From NCBI RefSeq assembly GCF_014164775.1, contig NZ_JACJGB010000005.1, positions 186,001 to 250,000 on the forward strand: a DNA stretch of 64,000 bases, written 5' to 3'. The position numbers and the translations under genes are program-made. Positions 29,083 to 42,366 of this stretch are shown piece by piece (within the stretch, counting starts at the first letter, position 1; each line of letters starts with the position of its first letter). The notes below the pieces were generated by a model. The model saw only the letters and a list, made by a program, of their open reading frames with translations, was not told where the DNA came from and did no database searches. Origin of the DNA: Tessaracoccus sp. MC1679 (lineage in GTDB: Bacteria > Actinomycetota > Actinomycetes > Propionibacteriales > Propionibacteriaceae).

Positions 29083-29385
29083 GTCGTGACTATCACCTTC
29101 ACGCGTTTCTCGTGGTTGGGTGCGGGGAGACGAGAGACGATGCCCGGGCGGCCGTTGTCCTTGGTCTGAAGGTTGATACCGGTGTGGTCGGTGGTCGGGT
29201 TGTTGAGGCCGCCCGGCCCTCGTCTCCCGTCTCCCCGCACTCGTTCCTCCTGTGGCGTTGTCTTGTCCCGGGTGTGGGCCGGCAGGGCGGCGTTGGGGTC
29301 GGGGCTGCTTGGGCGGGATGCCAGCTGGGTGATCGTCGGGTTGGGCACCGCTGCGCAGTGCCGCCCTGCCGTCCCCCACCCTTGC
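29083..29385 (+). repeat. Copy 1 of a ~300-bp dispersed intergenic element
   Basis: It starts at the GTCGTGACTATCACCTTCAC segment and ends near GCCGCCCTGCCGTCCCCCAC. Much of it matches, base for base over long stretches, the inverted copy at 48847-49155, with a diverged copy at 62658-62990. Inside are opposing GCCCGGGCGGCC / GGCCGCCCGG blocks that would form a long stem. Frames through it are open but low complexity and not consistent between copies, so I do not call a gene. It fills most of the 602-bp gap between gltD and the next gene. Confidence 0.75.
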
Positions 29386-29498
29386 GCTCGGGAGCGGGAC
29401 CCTTTGGACCTGAACCCCCGACAAGCCAGCGGAGACGACCATTGGTGTCCTGCGTCAGGCCGATGGGGCTGTCTCGCACCGGGAGGGTCCCACAGGGA

Positions 29499-29504
29499 TA
29501 GGCT
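29499..29504 (+). promoter_or_regulatory. -10 box of the second ABM gene, leaderless
   Basis: TAGGCT ends 6 nt before the ATG at 29511, and no Shine-Dalgarno sequence is present. Transcription would start at or next to the start codon. Confidence 0.5.
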
Positions 29505-29510
29505 CGGCAG

Positions 29511-29798
29511 ATGAAGACACTGTTCGCCGAGTTCACCGCGCTGCCCGGACACGAGGATCGGGTCGCCGAGCTGATGGCCGGCCTCACCGCGAAGGTCCGC
29601 CAGGAGCCCGGCAACGTGGTGTTCCTCCCGTTCACCCGGGAGGACCACCCGCGACGATGGTTCGTCTTCGAGCAGTACCGCGACGACGACGCCTTCCAGG
29701 CACACATCACGGCCGAGTACGGCGCTGAGTTCAACGCGGAGCTGGTCCACCACATCGTGGAGGACGGCTCGCACCTCACCTGGTTGAACGAGCCCTGA
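29511..29798 (+). CDS. ABM-domain (antibiotic biosynthesis monooxygenase) protein
   Basis: A 95-residue single-domain ABM protein: MKTLFAEFTALPGHEDRVAELMAGLTAKVRQEPGNVVFLPF, then RRWFVFEQYRDDDAFQAHITAEYGAEFNAELVHHIVEDG. It is the same fold as the 4056 gene but clearly diverged from it. Cofactor-independent quinol monooxygenase or an uncharacterised stress role are both possible. It has its own leaderless-type promoter and is probably monocistronic. Confidence 0.75.
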   Translation: MKTLFAEFTALPGHEDRVAELMAGLTAKVRQEPGNVVFLPFTREDHPRRWFVFEQYRDDDAFQAHITAEYGAEFNAELVHHIVEDGSHLTWLNEP

Positions 29799-29821
29799 GC
29801 CGCCCGCGTTTCGTGAAGCGC

Positions 29822-29827
29822 TAGCCT
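29822..29827 (+). promoter_or_regulatory. -10 box upstream of the AspT-type transporter gene
   Basis: TAGCCT lies 42 bp before the GTG at 29870, with GGGGGAGGAG between them. Confidence 0.4.
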
Positions 29828-29869
29828 GCTGACTGCCCGGACGAGTGAACGGGCGGGGGAGGAGTCACC

Positions 29870-31441
29870 GTGCTGGGCCTGCTCGCGTCGTCGCCCCTGC
29901 TGACCATCATGCTGGTCGTGGCGTTGGGCGCCGCGTTCGGCATGATTCCCTTCGGGCCCCTCAAGCTCGGCGCCGCGGGGGCCTTGTTCGTCGGCCTCGC
30001 CGTGGGCGCGCTGGACCCCGCGCTCGGCGACGGACTGGCCCTGATCTCCACACTCGGGCTCGCCCTGTTCGTCTACACCGTGGGCATCGCGGCGGGGGAG
30101 ACCTTCTTCTCAGACCTCCGGCGCCAACTCCCGCTGATGATCCTCGCGGTGGCGGCCATTGCCGCCGTGACGGCCCTAGCCTCGATGATCGGCTCCTGGC
30201 TGGGCCTCGGCACCGGCATGGTGGCCGGGCTCATCGCGGGCGCGCTCACCTCGACTCCGGCACTCGCCGCCGCCACCGCAGCCACCGGCAGCCCCGACGC
30301 CGCCGTCGGCTACGCCCTCGGCTACCCGGTGGGCGTGATCCTGGCCATCGTCGTCGTGGCGCTCGTGGTGGGACGGAAGTGGCCCGGCCGGAACGACCCG
30401 GCGCCCGCCTCGGCCGACGCCATCGTGGCCGAATCCGTGCACGTCAAGAGGCCCACCTCCCAGCGGGGCGTGCCCGGCTGGGCGGACGAGAGCATCAAGA
30501 TGAGCTACCTCGTCCGCGACGCCCGCACCCGGGTCCTGGCCCCCGGTGAGGACCTGCAGGCCGGGGACGAGGTGCTCGTGGTGGGCGCACCGGCCGCCGT
30601 TGAGGAAGCGATCGCCTACCTCGGGCACCGGCTGTCCCGGGAGCTGACCGACGACCGCGCCTTCGTGGACTTCACCCGGTTCGTGGTGTCCTCGCCGTCG
30701 GTGGCGGGGCGTACCGTGGCGCAGCTCAACCTCCCGGGGCGCTTCGGGGCGGTGATCACCCGGGTGCGCCGCGGCGACTCGGATCTCCTCGCCCGTGACG
30801 ACCTCGTCCTGCAGCTCGGCGACCGGGTCCTGGCGGTGGCACCCCAGGAGGAGTTGGACGACCTGTCGACGTTCCTGGGGGACTCCGAGCGACGAGTCGC
30901 AGAGGTGGATGCCCTCGCGCTCGGCCTGGGGCTGGTGGCCGGCCTGCTGATCGGCGCGATCGCGGTCCCCATGCCCGGAGAGGCCGTGTTCTCCCTCGGC
31001 TCCGCGGCCGGCCCTCTCCTGGTGGGCATGGTGCTGGGCGCCACCCACCGCACCGGCCCGCTGATCTGGGCCATGCCGCTCACCGTCAACCTCACCATCC
31101 GGCAACTGGGCCTGCTGCTGTTCCTCGCCAGCGTCGGCCTGGCCTCGGGGCCGCTGTTCGCCGACCAGGCGCTCACCGCCACCGGGCTCCGGGCCGGGCT
31201 CCTGGCGGCCATCATCGTCGCGTTCTCCGCCGTCGTCTTCCTCGCGGGCGCCAGGTTCCTGGGGCTCAGCGCCCCCCGCGCCGCCGGGGGCTTCGCGGGT
31301 TACATCGGCCAGCCGGCCATCCTGTCGTTCGCCACCTCACGGGTCAGCGACGGGCGTGTCGACGCGGGCTACGCCGCCCTGTTCGCGTTGGGGATCATCG
31401 CCAAGATCGTCGCCGTGCAGGTGCTGGGGGCGGTGGCGTGA
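29870..31441 (+). CDS. Aspartate:alanine exchanger-family (AspT/YidE-type) transporter
   Basis: A 523-residue membrane protein with two inverted halves of about five helices each, on either side of a soluble region with two TrkA_C domains (residues ~195-350; KMSYLVRDARTRVLAPGEDLQAGDEVLVVGAP and VSSPSVAGRTVAQLNLPGRFGAVITRVRRGD...LGDRVLAVAP). The first half carries GLIAGALTSTPALAAATAATG and the second the corresponding GGFAGYIGQPAILSFATSRV. Family members exchange or export amino-acid or dicarboxylate substrates. The actual substrate is unknown. The GTG start has GGGGGAGGAG ahead. Confidence 0.88.
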   Translation: MLGLLASSPLLTIMLVVALGAAFGMIPFGPLKLGAAGALFVGLAVGALDPALGDGLALISTLGLALFVYTVGIAAGETFFSDLRRQLPLMILAVAAIAAVTALASMIGSWLGLGTGMVAGLIAGALTSTPALAAATAATGSPDAAVGYALGYPVGVILAIVVVALVVGRKWPGRNDPAPASADAIVAESVHVKRPTSQRGVPGWADESIKMSYLVRDARTRVLAPGEDLQAGDEVLVVGAPAAVEEAIAYLGHRLSRELTDDRAFVDFTRFVVSSPSVAGRTVAQLNLPGRFGAVITRVRRGDSDLLARDDLVLQLGDRVLAVAPQEELDDLSTFLGDSERRVAEVDALALGLGLVAGLLIGAIAVPMPGEAVFSLGSAAGPLLVGMVLGATHRTGPLIWAMPLTVNLTIRQLGLLLFLASVGLASGPLFADQALTATGLRAGLLAAIIVAFSAVVFLAGARFLGLSAPRAAGGFAGYIGQPAILSFATSRVSDGRVDAGYAALFALGIIAKIVAVQVLGAVA

Positions 31442-31482
31442 CCCACCGGCCGCGCCACAGGGCCGGCGCGGCCAGGGGCGAG

Positions 31483-31488
31483 TATGGT
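31483..31488 (+). promoter_or_regulatory. -10 box upstream of dnaE
   Basis: TATGGT lies 39 bp before the dnaE ATG, which has GGAGGAG at good spacing. Confidence 0.4.
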
Positions 31489-31527
31489 GGGGTCCCGTCG
31501 CCCGCTGACGGATGGAGGAGATGACAG

Positions 31528-35060
<3,533 letters not shown>

Positions 35061-35061
<1 letters not shown>

Positions 35062-35630
35062 TGGCCGAGGATGTGCTGGTCATCTCCCGCCGGGGCAGGT
35101 TGTCGGAGCTGTGGGACAGCACCGCCTGGCGCGTCGCGGCCTACCTCGCCGCGGCGGTGGCGCTGGGCGTGATCGCAGGCCTGCTGTGGTCCTCGCTGTC
35201 CCCGCTGCCCGCCTTCACCATCAACAACGACATGACGGCCTCGATCAACGAGCGCAGCCAGACGGCGATGGTGGCTGCGGACGTCACGTTCACGGTGCTC
35301 ACCGGCGTTGTCGGGCTTGTCCTGGGGGCCGTCGGCTGGGTGATTCTGCACCCCAAGGGCTGGGTGGTGATCGCTGTCCCGCTGATCGCGGCGCTGGCGG
35401 CAGCCCTCACGGCGTGGCAGACAGGGCTGCTCGTGGGCGAATCCGGTTTCGTTGACCGGCTCGCCGCCGCCCAGGCCGGCGACGTGGTACGCGTGGACCT
35501 GGCGTTGCGGTCGATGTCGGCGCTGCTGGTGGCGCCCTTCGCGGCTATCACGCCCATCATGCTGATGGCCGCCTTCTGGCCGGAGCCCCGCGTGGACCGG
35601 CCCACGGAGGAGCCCGTCGGCACGGTCTAG
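35061..35630 (+). CDS. Four-helix membrane protein between dnaE and hisD (possibly DUF2567)
   Basis: A 189-residue protein with four hydrophobic segments (WRVAAYLAAAVALGVIAGLLWSSL; VTFTVLTGVVGLVLGAVGWVI; WVVIAVPLIAALAAALTAWQTG; ALLVAPFAAITPIMLMAAFW). An extracytoplasmic loop lies after the first helix. I recall similar proteins near hisD in actinobacteria but cannot confirm the family. It starts by one-base overlap with dnaE. Its TAG stop is part of the hisD -10 box. Function unknown. Confidence 0.65.
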
Positions 35631-35633
35631 ACT
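35628..35633 (+). promoter_or_regulatory. -10 box of the hisDCBHA operon, leaderless
   Basis: TAGACT overlaps the stop codon of the upstream gene and ends 8 nt before the hisD GTG. There is no Shine-Dalgarno sequence before that GTG, which fits a leaderless transcript. Confidence 0.5.
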
Positions 35634-35641
35634 TGGGCAGC

Positions 35642-36943
35642 GTGCTGCGAGTTCTTGACCTGACCGGCGTCAACGACGCCTACCGTGACCACCTTCCGCG
35701 TGGCCAATTCGACGTGGAGGCCGCGGTCTCCGTCGTGGCGCCCATCGTCGAGGCCGTGGCCCATCGCGGTGAGGACGCGCTGCGCGAGTTCTCCCAGCGC
35801 TTCGACGGGGTGGACCCCACCCACCTCAGGGTGCCGGCGGAGGCGCTGGCCAGGGCGGCCGAGGAGCTGGACCCGGAGCTGGCCGCCGCGTTCGCCGAGG
35901 CCATCCGGCGCCGCCGCCACGTGGCCGAGGCGCTGGAACTCGACGGCAACCCGGCCCCTGCGCTGCTGGCCGCGGGCGCCCGGGTGGGGTTGCGCAACAT
36001 CCCCGTCGATCGGGTGGGGCTCTACGTGCCCGGAGGTCTCGCGCCCCTGTCCTCCAGCGTCATCATGAACGTGGTGCCGGCCCAGGTGGCGGGCGTCCCG
36101 TCGATCGCGGTGGCCTCCCCGCCGCAGAAGGACTTCGGCGGCCTCCCGCACCCCAACATCCTCGCCCTGTGTCACATCCTCGGCGTGGAGGAGGTCTACG
36201 CCGTGGGCGGGGCGCAGGCCATCGCCATGTTCGCGCACGGCGTCCCCGGGCTCTGCGAGCCCGTCTCCCTCATCACCGGCCCCGGCAACATCTACGTGGT
36301 GGCCGCCAAGCGCCTGGTGCGCGGGCTCGTGGGCATCGACTCCGAGGCCGGCCCCACCGAGATCGCCATCATCGCCGACCACACCGCCACCCCGGCGTTC
36401 GTGGCCGCGGACCTCATCTCGCAGGCCGAGCACGACCCCATCGCGGCGTCGGTCCTCATCACGGACTCGGCGGAGCTTGCGCAGCGGGTGCAGGAGGAGC
36501 TGGCGGTACAGGTGGCCGCCACCAGGCACGTGGAGCGGGTCCGCACCGCTCTCGGCGGCCAGCAGTCGGCCGTCGTGATGGTCCGCGACATCGATCAGGC
36601 CGTCGCCGTGGCGGACGCCTACGCCGCCGAGCACCTCGAGATCCAGACCGAGAACGCGGAGGCCGTGGCCAACAGGATCCGCAACGCGGGCGCGATCTTC
36701 GTCGGCGACTACGCGCCGGTGTCGCTGGGCGACTACTCGGCTGGCTCCACCCACGTGCTGCCGACTGCGGGCTGCGCCTGCCACTCGTCGGGGCTGACCG
36801 TGCGGTCGTTCATCAAGACGGTCCACGTCATCGGCTACACGGCCGAGGCGCTGCTGGCCATCGCCGACGGGGTGGAGCGCTTCGCGCTGGCCGAGGACCT
36901 GCCCGGGCACGCCAACGCCATCACCGTGCGGAGGCCGCAGTGA
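35642..36943 (+). CDS. hisD: Histidinol dehydrogenase
   Basis: A 433-residue enzyme doing the last two NAD-dependent oxidations of histidine synthesis. Family landmarks are [65 protein letters not shown], the [13 protein letters not shown] region, and the zinc and catalytic motif [15 protein letters not shown] 35642 is chosen over TTG 35633 because the product then starts VLRVLDLTG like other HisD, and because TAGACT fits a leaderless start there. Confidence 0.97.
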   Translation: MLRVLDLTGVNDAYRDHLPRGQFDVEAAVSVVAPIVEAVAHRGEDALREFSQRFDGVDPTHLRVPAEALARAAEELDPELAAAFAEAIRRRRHVAEALELDGNPAPALLAAGARVGLRNIPVDRVGLYVPGGLAPLSSSVIMNVVPAQVAGVPSIAVASPPQKDFGGLPHPNILALCHILGVEEVYAVGGAQAIAMFAHGVPGLCEPVSLITGPGNIYVVAAKRLVRGLVGIDSEAGPTEIAIIADHTATPAFVAADLISQAEHDPIAASVLITDSAELAQRVQEELAVQVAATRHVERVRTALGGQQSAVVMVRDIDQAVAVADAYAAEHLEIQTENAEAVANRIRNAGAIFVGDYAPVSLGDYSAGSTHVLPTAGCACHSSGLTVRSFIKTVHVIGYTAEALLAIADGVERFALAEDLPGHANAITVRRPQ

Positions 36944-38031
36944 TCACGCTGGAGGATCTGCCATTGCGGGCGGACCTGGTGGGCCAGGAGCCTTACGGTG
37001 CCCCGCAGCTGGACGTCCCCGTGGTGCTCAACGTCAACGAGAACCCGTACCCGCCCTCCCCGCTGATCCGCCACGAGATGGCCGCGGCCATCGTCACCGC
37101 GGCCGGCACCCTCAACCGGTACCCGGACCGTGAGGCGCTCGCGCTGCGCGAGGACCTCGCGGCCTACCTCGGGCACGGGTTGACGGCGGAGCGGATCTGG
37201 GCCGCCAACGGGTCCAACGAGATCATGGCGCACCTGCTCACCGCCTTCGGTGGACCGGGGCGCCGCGTGCTGGCGTTCACCCCCACCTATTCGATGTACC
37301 CCGAGTACGCCCGCAACACCTGCACCGAGTACGTCACCGTGCCCCGGCACCCGGACTTCACGCTCACCGCGGACCTCGTCCTCGACGCGATCCGCGAGAC
37401 GGAGCCCACCGTCGTGATCATCGCCACCCCCAACAACCCCACCGGCACCGTGGTGCCGGTGGAGGTGATCGACGAGATCTGCTCGGGCACCGAGGCCATC
37501 GTGGTGATCGACGAGGCCTACCAGGAGTTCTCGGCCAAGCCGTCGGCGCTGGAGCTGCTGGACAGGCATCCCCGGATGGTGGTGTCGCGGACCATGTCGA
37601 AGGCCTTCGCCCTGGCCGGCGGGCGCGTGGGGTACCTGGCTGCGGCGTCGGCCATCGTCGACGCGTGCCGGATCGTCCGGCTGCCCTACCACCTGAGCGC
37701 GCAGACGCAGGCGGTGGCCAGGGTGGCGCTGGCCCACGCAGACGAGCTACTGGCCCAGGTGCGTCAGCTGGCCGCGGAGGCCCGCGGCTTCGAGGCCTGG
37801 GCGAGGGGCCGCGGCTACGCGGTGATCGACTCCGAGGCCAACTTCACCCTCGTCGGGCGGTTCGCGGACCGGCACCGGGTCTGGCAGGACCTGCTGGACC
37901 GTGGCATCCTGATCCGCGAGACCGGACCCGCCGGCTTCCTACGCGTCTCGGCGGGCACGCCGACCGAGATGGCCATCCTCCGCGACGCGCTGGAGGACCT
38001 GAATCCACCCATCGAAGGGACCACGCTGTGA
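36940..38031 (+). CDS. hisC: Histidinol-phosphate aminotransferase
   Basis: A 363-residue fold-type I PLP enzyme that converts imidazole acetol phosphate to histidinol phosphate. It shows [17 protein letters not shown], the AANGSNEIM loop, [21 protein letters not shown] and the Schiff-base Lys221 ([17 protein letters not shown]). GTG overlaps the hisD stop and its own stop overlaps the hisB GTG. Confidence 0.96.
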   Translation: MITLEDLPLRADLVGQEPYGAPQLDVPVVLNVNENPYPPSPLIRHEMAAAIVTAAGTLNRYPDREALALREDLAAYLGHGLTAERIWAANGSNEIMAHLLTAFGGPGRRVLAFTPTYSMYPEYARNTCTEYVTVPRHPDFTLTADLVLDAIRETEPTVVIIATPNNPTGTVVPVEVIDEICSGTEAIVVIDEAYQEFSAKPSALELLDRHPRMVVSRTMSKAFALAGGRVGYLAAASAIVDACRIVRLPYHLSAQTQAVARVALAHADELLAQVRQLAAEARGFEAWARGRGYAVIDSEANFTLVGRFADRHRVWQDLLDRGILIRETGPAGFLRVSAGTPTEMAILRDALEDLNPPIEGTTL

Positions 38032-38636
38032 CCCGCACCGCCACCGTCGAACGCTCCACCAGCGAATCGAGGATCACGGTCACCGTGGACCTGGACGGCA
38101 CAGGAGCCTCCAGCATCAGCACCGGCGTGGGGTTCTACGACCACATGCTGACCGCCCTGTCCAAGCACTCCCTCATCGACCTCACCGTCGAGGCCACGGG
38201 AGACCTGCACATCGACGGGCACCACACCATCGAGGACACCGCCATCTGCCTCGGCCAGGCGCTGAAGCAGGCGCTGGGGGACAAGTCCGGCATCCGTCGC
38301 TTCGGGCACGCCGTGGTGCCCCTCGACGAGGCGGTGGCGGACTGCGTCGTCGACGTGGCCGGCCGCCCGTACGTGGTGTGCTCCGGAGAGCCGGACGGAC
38401 AGGTGTACGCACAGATCGGCGGCTCGGGAGTGCCCTACGCCGGCTCCATGACCTACCACGTGGTGGAGGCGCTGGCCCTCAACGCAGGCCTCTGCGTCCA
38501 CCTGCGGCTGCTGTCCGGCCGTGACCCCCACCACATCGTCGAGGCCCAGTTCAAGGCCCTGGCCCGCGCCCTGCGCGACGCCGTGGAGCTGGACCCTCGG
38601 GTCCAGGGCATTCCCAGCACCAAGGGCGCGCTCTGA
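38028..38636 (+). CDS. hisB: Imidazoleglycerol-phosphate dehydratase
   Basis: A 202-residue monofunctional HisB, without the phosphatase domain of enteric HisB. It has the duplicated metal motifs [20 protein letters not shown] with [17 protein letters not shown], and the second half [16 protein letters not shown] with [19 protein letters not shown]. The four-base GTGA overlap with hisC fixes the start. The histidinol-phosphate phosphatase is not recognised in this operon. Confidence 0.96.
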   Translation: MTRTATVERSTSESRITVTVDLDGTGASSISTGVGFYDHMLTALSKHSLIDLTVEATGDLHIDGHHTIEDTAICLGQALKQALGDKSGIRRFGHAVVPLDEAVADCVVDVAGRPYVVCSGEPDGQVYAQIGGSGVPYAGSMTYHVVEALALNAGLCVHLRLLSGRDPHHIVEAQFKALARALRDAVELDPRVQGIPSTKGAL

Positions 38637-39244
38637 GCCGCCGGGTGGGTCTGCTCGACTACGGCTCGGGCAACCTGCATTCGGCCGCCCGCGCGTTCGC
38701 CAACGCGGGCGCGGACCTCGTCGTGACCTCGGACCTGTCAGAGCTGCGCCGCCAGGACGCGCTCGTCGTGCCCGGTGTGGGCGCCTTCGCGGCCTGCATG
38801 GCGGGGCTGCGGGCCGCCGGGGGCGTCGAGCTCATCTCCGGGTGGGTGGAGGCCGGACGGCCACTGTTCGGCATCTGCGTGGGTCACCAGGTCCTGTTCG
38901 ACGGCGGCACCGAGCACGGGGTCGACACGCCAGGGCTTGGGCTGTTCCACGGACGGGTCGTGGAACTGGACGCCCACCGGCTGCCGCACATGGGCTGGAA
39001 CACCGTGACCCCGCCGGAGGGCAGCGTGCTCTTCGACGGGTTGGCGGCGGAGCGCTTCTACTTCGTGCACAGCTACGCGGCGATCGCACCGCCCCCGGAC
39101 GCGCTGGTGACGCTCTCCCGCCACGAGGACGCCACGTTCGTGGCCGCCGTCGAGCAGGGGCCGGTGAGCTCCACCCAGTTCCATCCTGAGAAGTCCGGGG
39201 CCGCCGGTGCGCGGCTCATCGCGAACTGGCTCGGGTCCTGGTAG
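38633..39244 (+). CDS. hisH: Imidazole glycerol phosphate synthase, glutaminase subunit; probable CTG start
   Basis: A 203-residue class I glutamine amidotransferase: [18 protein letters not shown], oxyanion loop [11 protein letters not shown], nucleophile Cys in [11 protein letters not shown], and the His-Glu pair [10 protein letters not shown]. There is no ATG, GTG or TTG at the usual position. CTG 38633 overlaps the hisB stop (CTGA), gives [15 protein letters not shown], and has AAGGG 6-7 nt upstream. The next normal start is GTG 38645, four residues later with a weak ribosome site. The partner HisF is outside the window. Confidence 0.9.
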   Translation: MSRRVGLLDYGSGNLHSAARAFANAGADLVVTSDLSELRRQDALVVPGVGAFAACMAGLRAAGGVELISGWVEAGRPLFGICVGHQVLFDGGTEHGVDTPGLGLFHGRVVELDAHRLPHMGWNTVTPPEGSVLFDGLAAERFYFVHSYAAIAPPPDALVTLSRHEDATFVAAVEQGPVSSTQFHPEKSGAAGARLIANWLGSW

Positions 39245-39256
39245 CCCCGTTTCAGC

Positions 39257-39262
39257 TAGGGT
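39257..39262 (+). promoter_or_regulatory. Possible internal -10 box ahead of priA/hisA
   Basis: TAGGGT ends 8 nt before GTG 39271, so a leaderless internal transcript of priA and the following genes is possible. Confidence 0.4.
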
Positions 39263-39270
39263 TGGGCGTC

Positions 39271-40002
39271 GTGGAGAAGTTGCAGCTGTTGCCAGCCGTC
39301 GACGTGCAGGACGGCCAGGCCGTCCAGCTCGTGCAGGGGATCGCGGGGTCACAGAAGGAGTTCGGCGACCCGCTCGCCGCTGCCCTCAGATGGCAGCACG
39401 GGGGAGCCGAATGGCTGCACCTCGTGGACCTGGACGCCGCCTTCGGCCGCGGCAGCAACGCTGAGCTGCTGCGCTCCATCGTCGGCAGCCTCGAGATGAA
39501 CGTCGAGCTGTCCGGCGGGATCCGCGACGACGAGTCCCTTGAGCGGGCGCTGTCCACCGGCGCCAGGCGGGTCAACATCGGCACCGCTGCCCTGGAGAAC
39601 CCCCAATGGTGCGAGCGGATCATCGGCCAGTACGGGGACCGGGTCGCCATCGGCCTCGACGTGCGCGGCGAGAACCTCGCCGCCCGCGGCTGGACCACAG
39701 AGGGGGGCCCCTGGCCCGAGACTCTGGACCGGCTCGTCGCCGCCGGATGTGAGCGGTTCGTCGTCACCGACGTCAACTCCGACGGCATGCTCACCGGCCC
39801 CAACATCGAACTGCTCACCGCCGTCGCGCAGCGCAGCGGCCAGAAGGTGATCGCCTCCGGCGGGATCGCCACGCTGGAGAACCTCCGGGCTCTGCGCGGC
39901 CTCGTGGACCGCGGGATCGAGGGCGCCATCATCGGCACGGCCCTCTACCTCGGCCGGTTCACCATCGAGGAGGCACTCGCCGTGGCCGAAGGAGACCTCT
40001 GA
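39271..40002 (+). CDS. priA: Phosphoribosyl isomerase (HisA, probably bifunctional PriA)
   Basis: A 243-residue TIM barrel that isomerises ProFAR in histidine synthesis. In many actinobacteria the same enzyme (PriA) also does the TrpF reaction, and no trpF is present with the Trp genes here. Catalytic aspartates appear in [15 protein letters not shown] and [16 protein letters not shown]. Phosphate loops are in [10 protein letters not shown] and [15 protein letters not shown] 39271 is preferred over TTG 39262 (leaderless box, family start). Dual activity is inferred from taxonomy and missing trpF. Confidence 0.9.
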   Translation: MEKLQLLPAVDVQDGQAVQLVQGIAGSQKEFGDPLAAALRWQHGGAEWLHLVDLDAAFGRGSNAELLRSIVGSLEMNVELSGGIRDDESLERALSTGARRVNIGTAALENPQWCERIIGQYGDRVAIGLDVRGENLAARGWTTEGGPWPETLDRLVAAGCERFVVTDVNSDGMLTGPNIELLTAVAQRSGQKVIASGGIATLENLRALRGLVDRGIEGAIIGTALYLGRFTIEEALAVAEGDL

Positions 40003-42350
40003 TGCCCAAGCCACCCGCGAGTACGTTCGGCGAGGTCAACTCGGCCCGCGTGCACGTCCCGCCGCTGCTGAACGGCCGGATCGCGGACCTGCTCGCCGGC
40101 AAGAAGATCGTGATGACCGGCGTCACCGGGTTCATCGGCGAGCAGCTCCTGTGGAAGGTGCTCACCGAATGCCCGGACACCACCACCGCCGTCCTGGTGC
40201 GCCGGAAAGGCTCGGTCACGGCCGAGCAGCGCGTCGTCGGCCTCCTGGGCAAGAAGATCTTCAAGCCCATCGTCGAGGCTGCCGGCGGCGTCGAGAAGCT
40301 GATGGCAGAGCGGGTCTCCGTCATCGAGGGTGACCTGCCCAACGTGCCGGACCTCCCGCGCGACCTCGACGTGCTCCTGCACTGCGCGGGCGACGTGTCC
40401 TTCGATCCGCCCATCGACCAGGCCTTCATGACCAACGTCATCGGCACCAAGGCCCTCCTGACGAAGCTGCGCGAGGCCTGCTCGGACGAAGACGGCACGC
40501 TGGTCAAGGTGCCCCACTACGTGCACGTCTCCACCGCCTACACCGCGGGTCGTCGGCGCGGCGCCATCCCCGAGGCAGCGCACGTCCACGACGTGGACTA
40601 CGAGGCTGAGACTGTCGCGGCGATGGCGATGAAGGAGCACATCGAGGCCCGCTCCCGCGAGGCGGGGCAGCTGACGAAGCTCCGCAGGGAGGCCGAGGCG
40701 CTCCACGCGAAGGCCGGCTACCTGACCACCTCCCGCGACACCGAGCGGCGCCGCCAGGAGTGGGTCAAGACTGAGCTGGTCCAGGCCGGCACCGAGCGAG
40801 CCCGTTCCCTGGGCTGGACCGACGTCTACACCTTCGCCAAGGCGCTGGGGGAGCGGGTGGTGGCGGACCTGGGGCAGGATTTCCGGATCTCCATCTACCG
40901 TCCCGCCATCGTTGAGTCCTCCCTGAAGCACCCCTATCCGGGCTGGATCGAGGGGTTCAAGATGGCGGAGCCGTTGATCCTGGCCTACGGCCGGGGTCAG
41001 CTGCCTGAGTTCCCGGCCTCCCCGGATGCGGTCATCGACATCATCCCCTGCGATTTCATCGTCAACGGCATCGTCGCGGTTTGCGCCACCACCCCAGAGG
41101 TGGGCCGGCCGGAGTACTACCACGGCAGCTCCGGGGCCAGGAACCCGCTCACCTTCCGCGGGGTCTACGAGCACGTCCGCAGCTACTTCGAGGCTCACCC
41201 CTACACGTTCGGCCAGGGCTCGACGCCGCTGGCCACCTGGACCTTCCCCGGCGCCGAACCCATCGAGAAGTTCATGTGGGTCGCGGGCAAGGGCGTGACG
41301 GCGGCCAACAAGCTGCTCAGCTTCGCGCCGCGCGGAAAGTCAACCCGGGCCTGGGCCACCCAGCTGGACAAGTCCGCCAAGCAGCTGGACTTCCTCAGCA
41401 AGTACCTCACCCTGTACGGCGAGTACCTGCAGTCCGAGCTGCACTTCGTCGACGACGCCGCCCTTGCGCTGCACAACTCCCTGCACCCTCAGGACTTGGA
41501 CATCTTCGGGTTCGACTCGGCCTCCTACACCTGGACGCACTACATGGAGGAGGTGCACATCCCGGCCATCACGGACCCTGTGCGCCGACTCGAGGCGGCC
41601 CGGAAGCGCCGGCAGGCCCGATCGGCCACCTTCAGGGAGCTGAAGCCGGCGGAGCCGGGCACCGTGGTGGCGGCCTTCGACCTGGACGGCACCGTCATGG
41701 CCACCAACGTCGTCGAGACCTATCTGTGGGCGCGCCTGCCCGAGCTCTCCCCGATGAGACGGGCGCTGGAGGTGGCCCGGGTCACCGCCCAGCTGCCCGT
41801 CTACCTGGGCGCTGAGCGACGTGACCGGGGCGTCTTCCTGCGTTCCATCTACCGCCGCTACGCCGGGGCGGACCTGGCGGCGCTGGAGCAGTTCGTCGAC
41901 GAGAAGCTGGCGCCCCTCATCCTCGACCGGATGTCCCCGGACGCCATCCGGCGCATCCGCGAGCACCGCGACGCCGGCCACACCACCATCCTGATGACCG
42001 GCGTGATCCGGCCCCTCACCCGCCCGTTCGAGGGCCTGTTCGACACCATCGTGGCGGCCGAACTGGCCACTGACGAGAACGGCCGCTGCACCGGGTTCCT
42101 CAGCGGACCGCCCATGGTGGGCGAGTCCCGCTCGGCCTGGCTCACCCACTACGCGTCGCTGCACGACATCGATCTCATGCAGTGCTACGGATACGCAGAC
42201 AGCCACGTGGACCTCCCCATGCTCACCACCGTGGGCAACCCGGTGGCGGTCAGCCCCGATATCGGCCTCATTCGAGCGGCAAAGGCCAAGGGCTGGTCCA
42301 TCGTCGAGTGGCCTGCCATGTCTCCGCTGCCCCGCTGGAGGATGTCGTGA
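40002..42350 (+). CDS. Fusion: fatty-acyl-CoA-reductase-like SDR with C-terminal HAD-IB phosphatase
   Basis: A 782-residue two-domain protein. Residues ~30-520 are an extended SDR of the male-sterility/acyl-reductase type, with NAD(P)-binding TGVTGFIG (39-46) and the catalytic pair Tyr276/Lys280 (YTFAKALGERV). Residues ~555-765 are a HAD-IB domain with DLDGT (560-564), a Thr-containing motif II (TILMTGV) and motif III/IV in YGYADSHVDLPML. Such fusions are seen in actinobacteria, and reduction of an acyl thioester followed by phosphate removal is the natural guess. It starts by one-base overlap with priA and is followed by two other lipid-type genes. Confidence 0.82.
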   Translation: MPKPPASTFGEVNSARVHVPPLLNGRIADLLAGKKIVMTGVTGFIGEQLLWKVLTECPDTTTAVLVRRKGSVTAEQRVVGLLGKKIFKPIVEAAGGVEKLMAERVSVIEGDLPNVPDLPRDLDVLLHCAGDVSFDPPIDQAFMTNVIGTKALLTKLREACSDEDGTLVKVPHYVHVSTAYTAGRRRGAIPEAAHVHDVDYEAETVAAMAMKEHIEARSREAGQLTKLRREAEALHAKAGYLTTSRDTERRRQEWVKTELVQAGTERARSLGWTDVYTFAKALGERVVADLGQDFRISIYRPAIVESSLKHPYPGWIEGFKMAEPLILAYGRGQLPEFPASPDAVIDIIPCDFIVNGIVAVCATTPEVGRPEYYHGSSGARNPLTFRGVYEHVRSYFEAHPYTFGQGSTPLATWTFPGAEPIEKFMWVAGKGVTAANKLLSFAPRGKSTRAWATQLDKSAKQLDFLSKYLTLYGEYLQSELHFVDDAALALHNSLHPQDLDIFGFDSASYTWTHYMEEVHIPAITDPVRRLEAARKRRQARSATFRELKPAEPGTVVAAFDLDGTVMATNVVETYLWARLPELSPMRRALEVARVTAQLPVYLGAERRDRGVFLRSIYRRYAGADLAALEQFVDEKLAPLILDRMSPDAIRRIREHRDAGHTTILMTGVIRPLTRPFEGLFDTIVAAELATDENGRCTGFLSGPPMVGESRSAWLTHYASLHDIDLMQCYGYADSHVDLPMLTTVGNPVAVSPDIGLIRAAKAKGWSIVEWPAMSPLPRWRMS

Positions 42351-42366
42351 ACGGAAAGGAAGACTG

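Noticed and set aside
28912-29442. Open frames through the dispersed element (for example the 176-codon minus-strand frame)
   Set aside because: The frame is not kept between the three copies and the products are low-complexity Arg/Pro/Gly strings.
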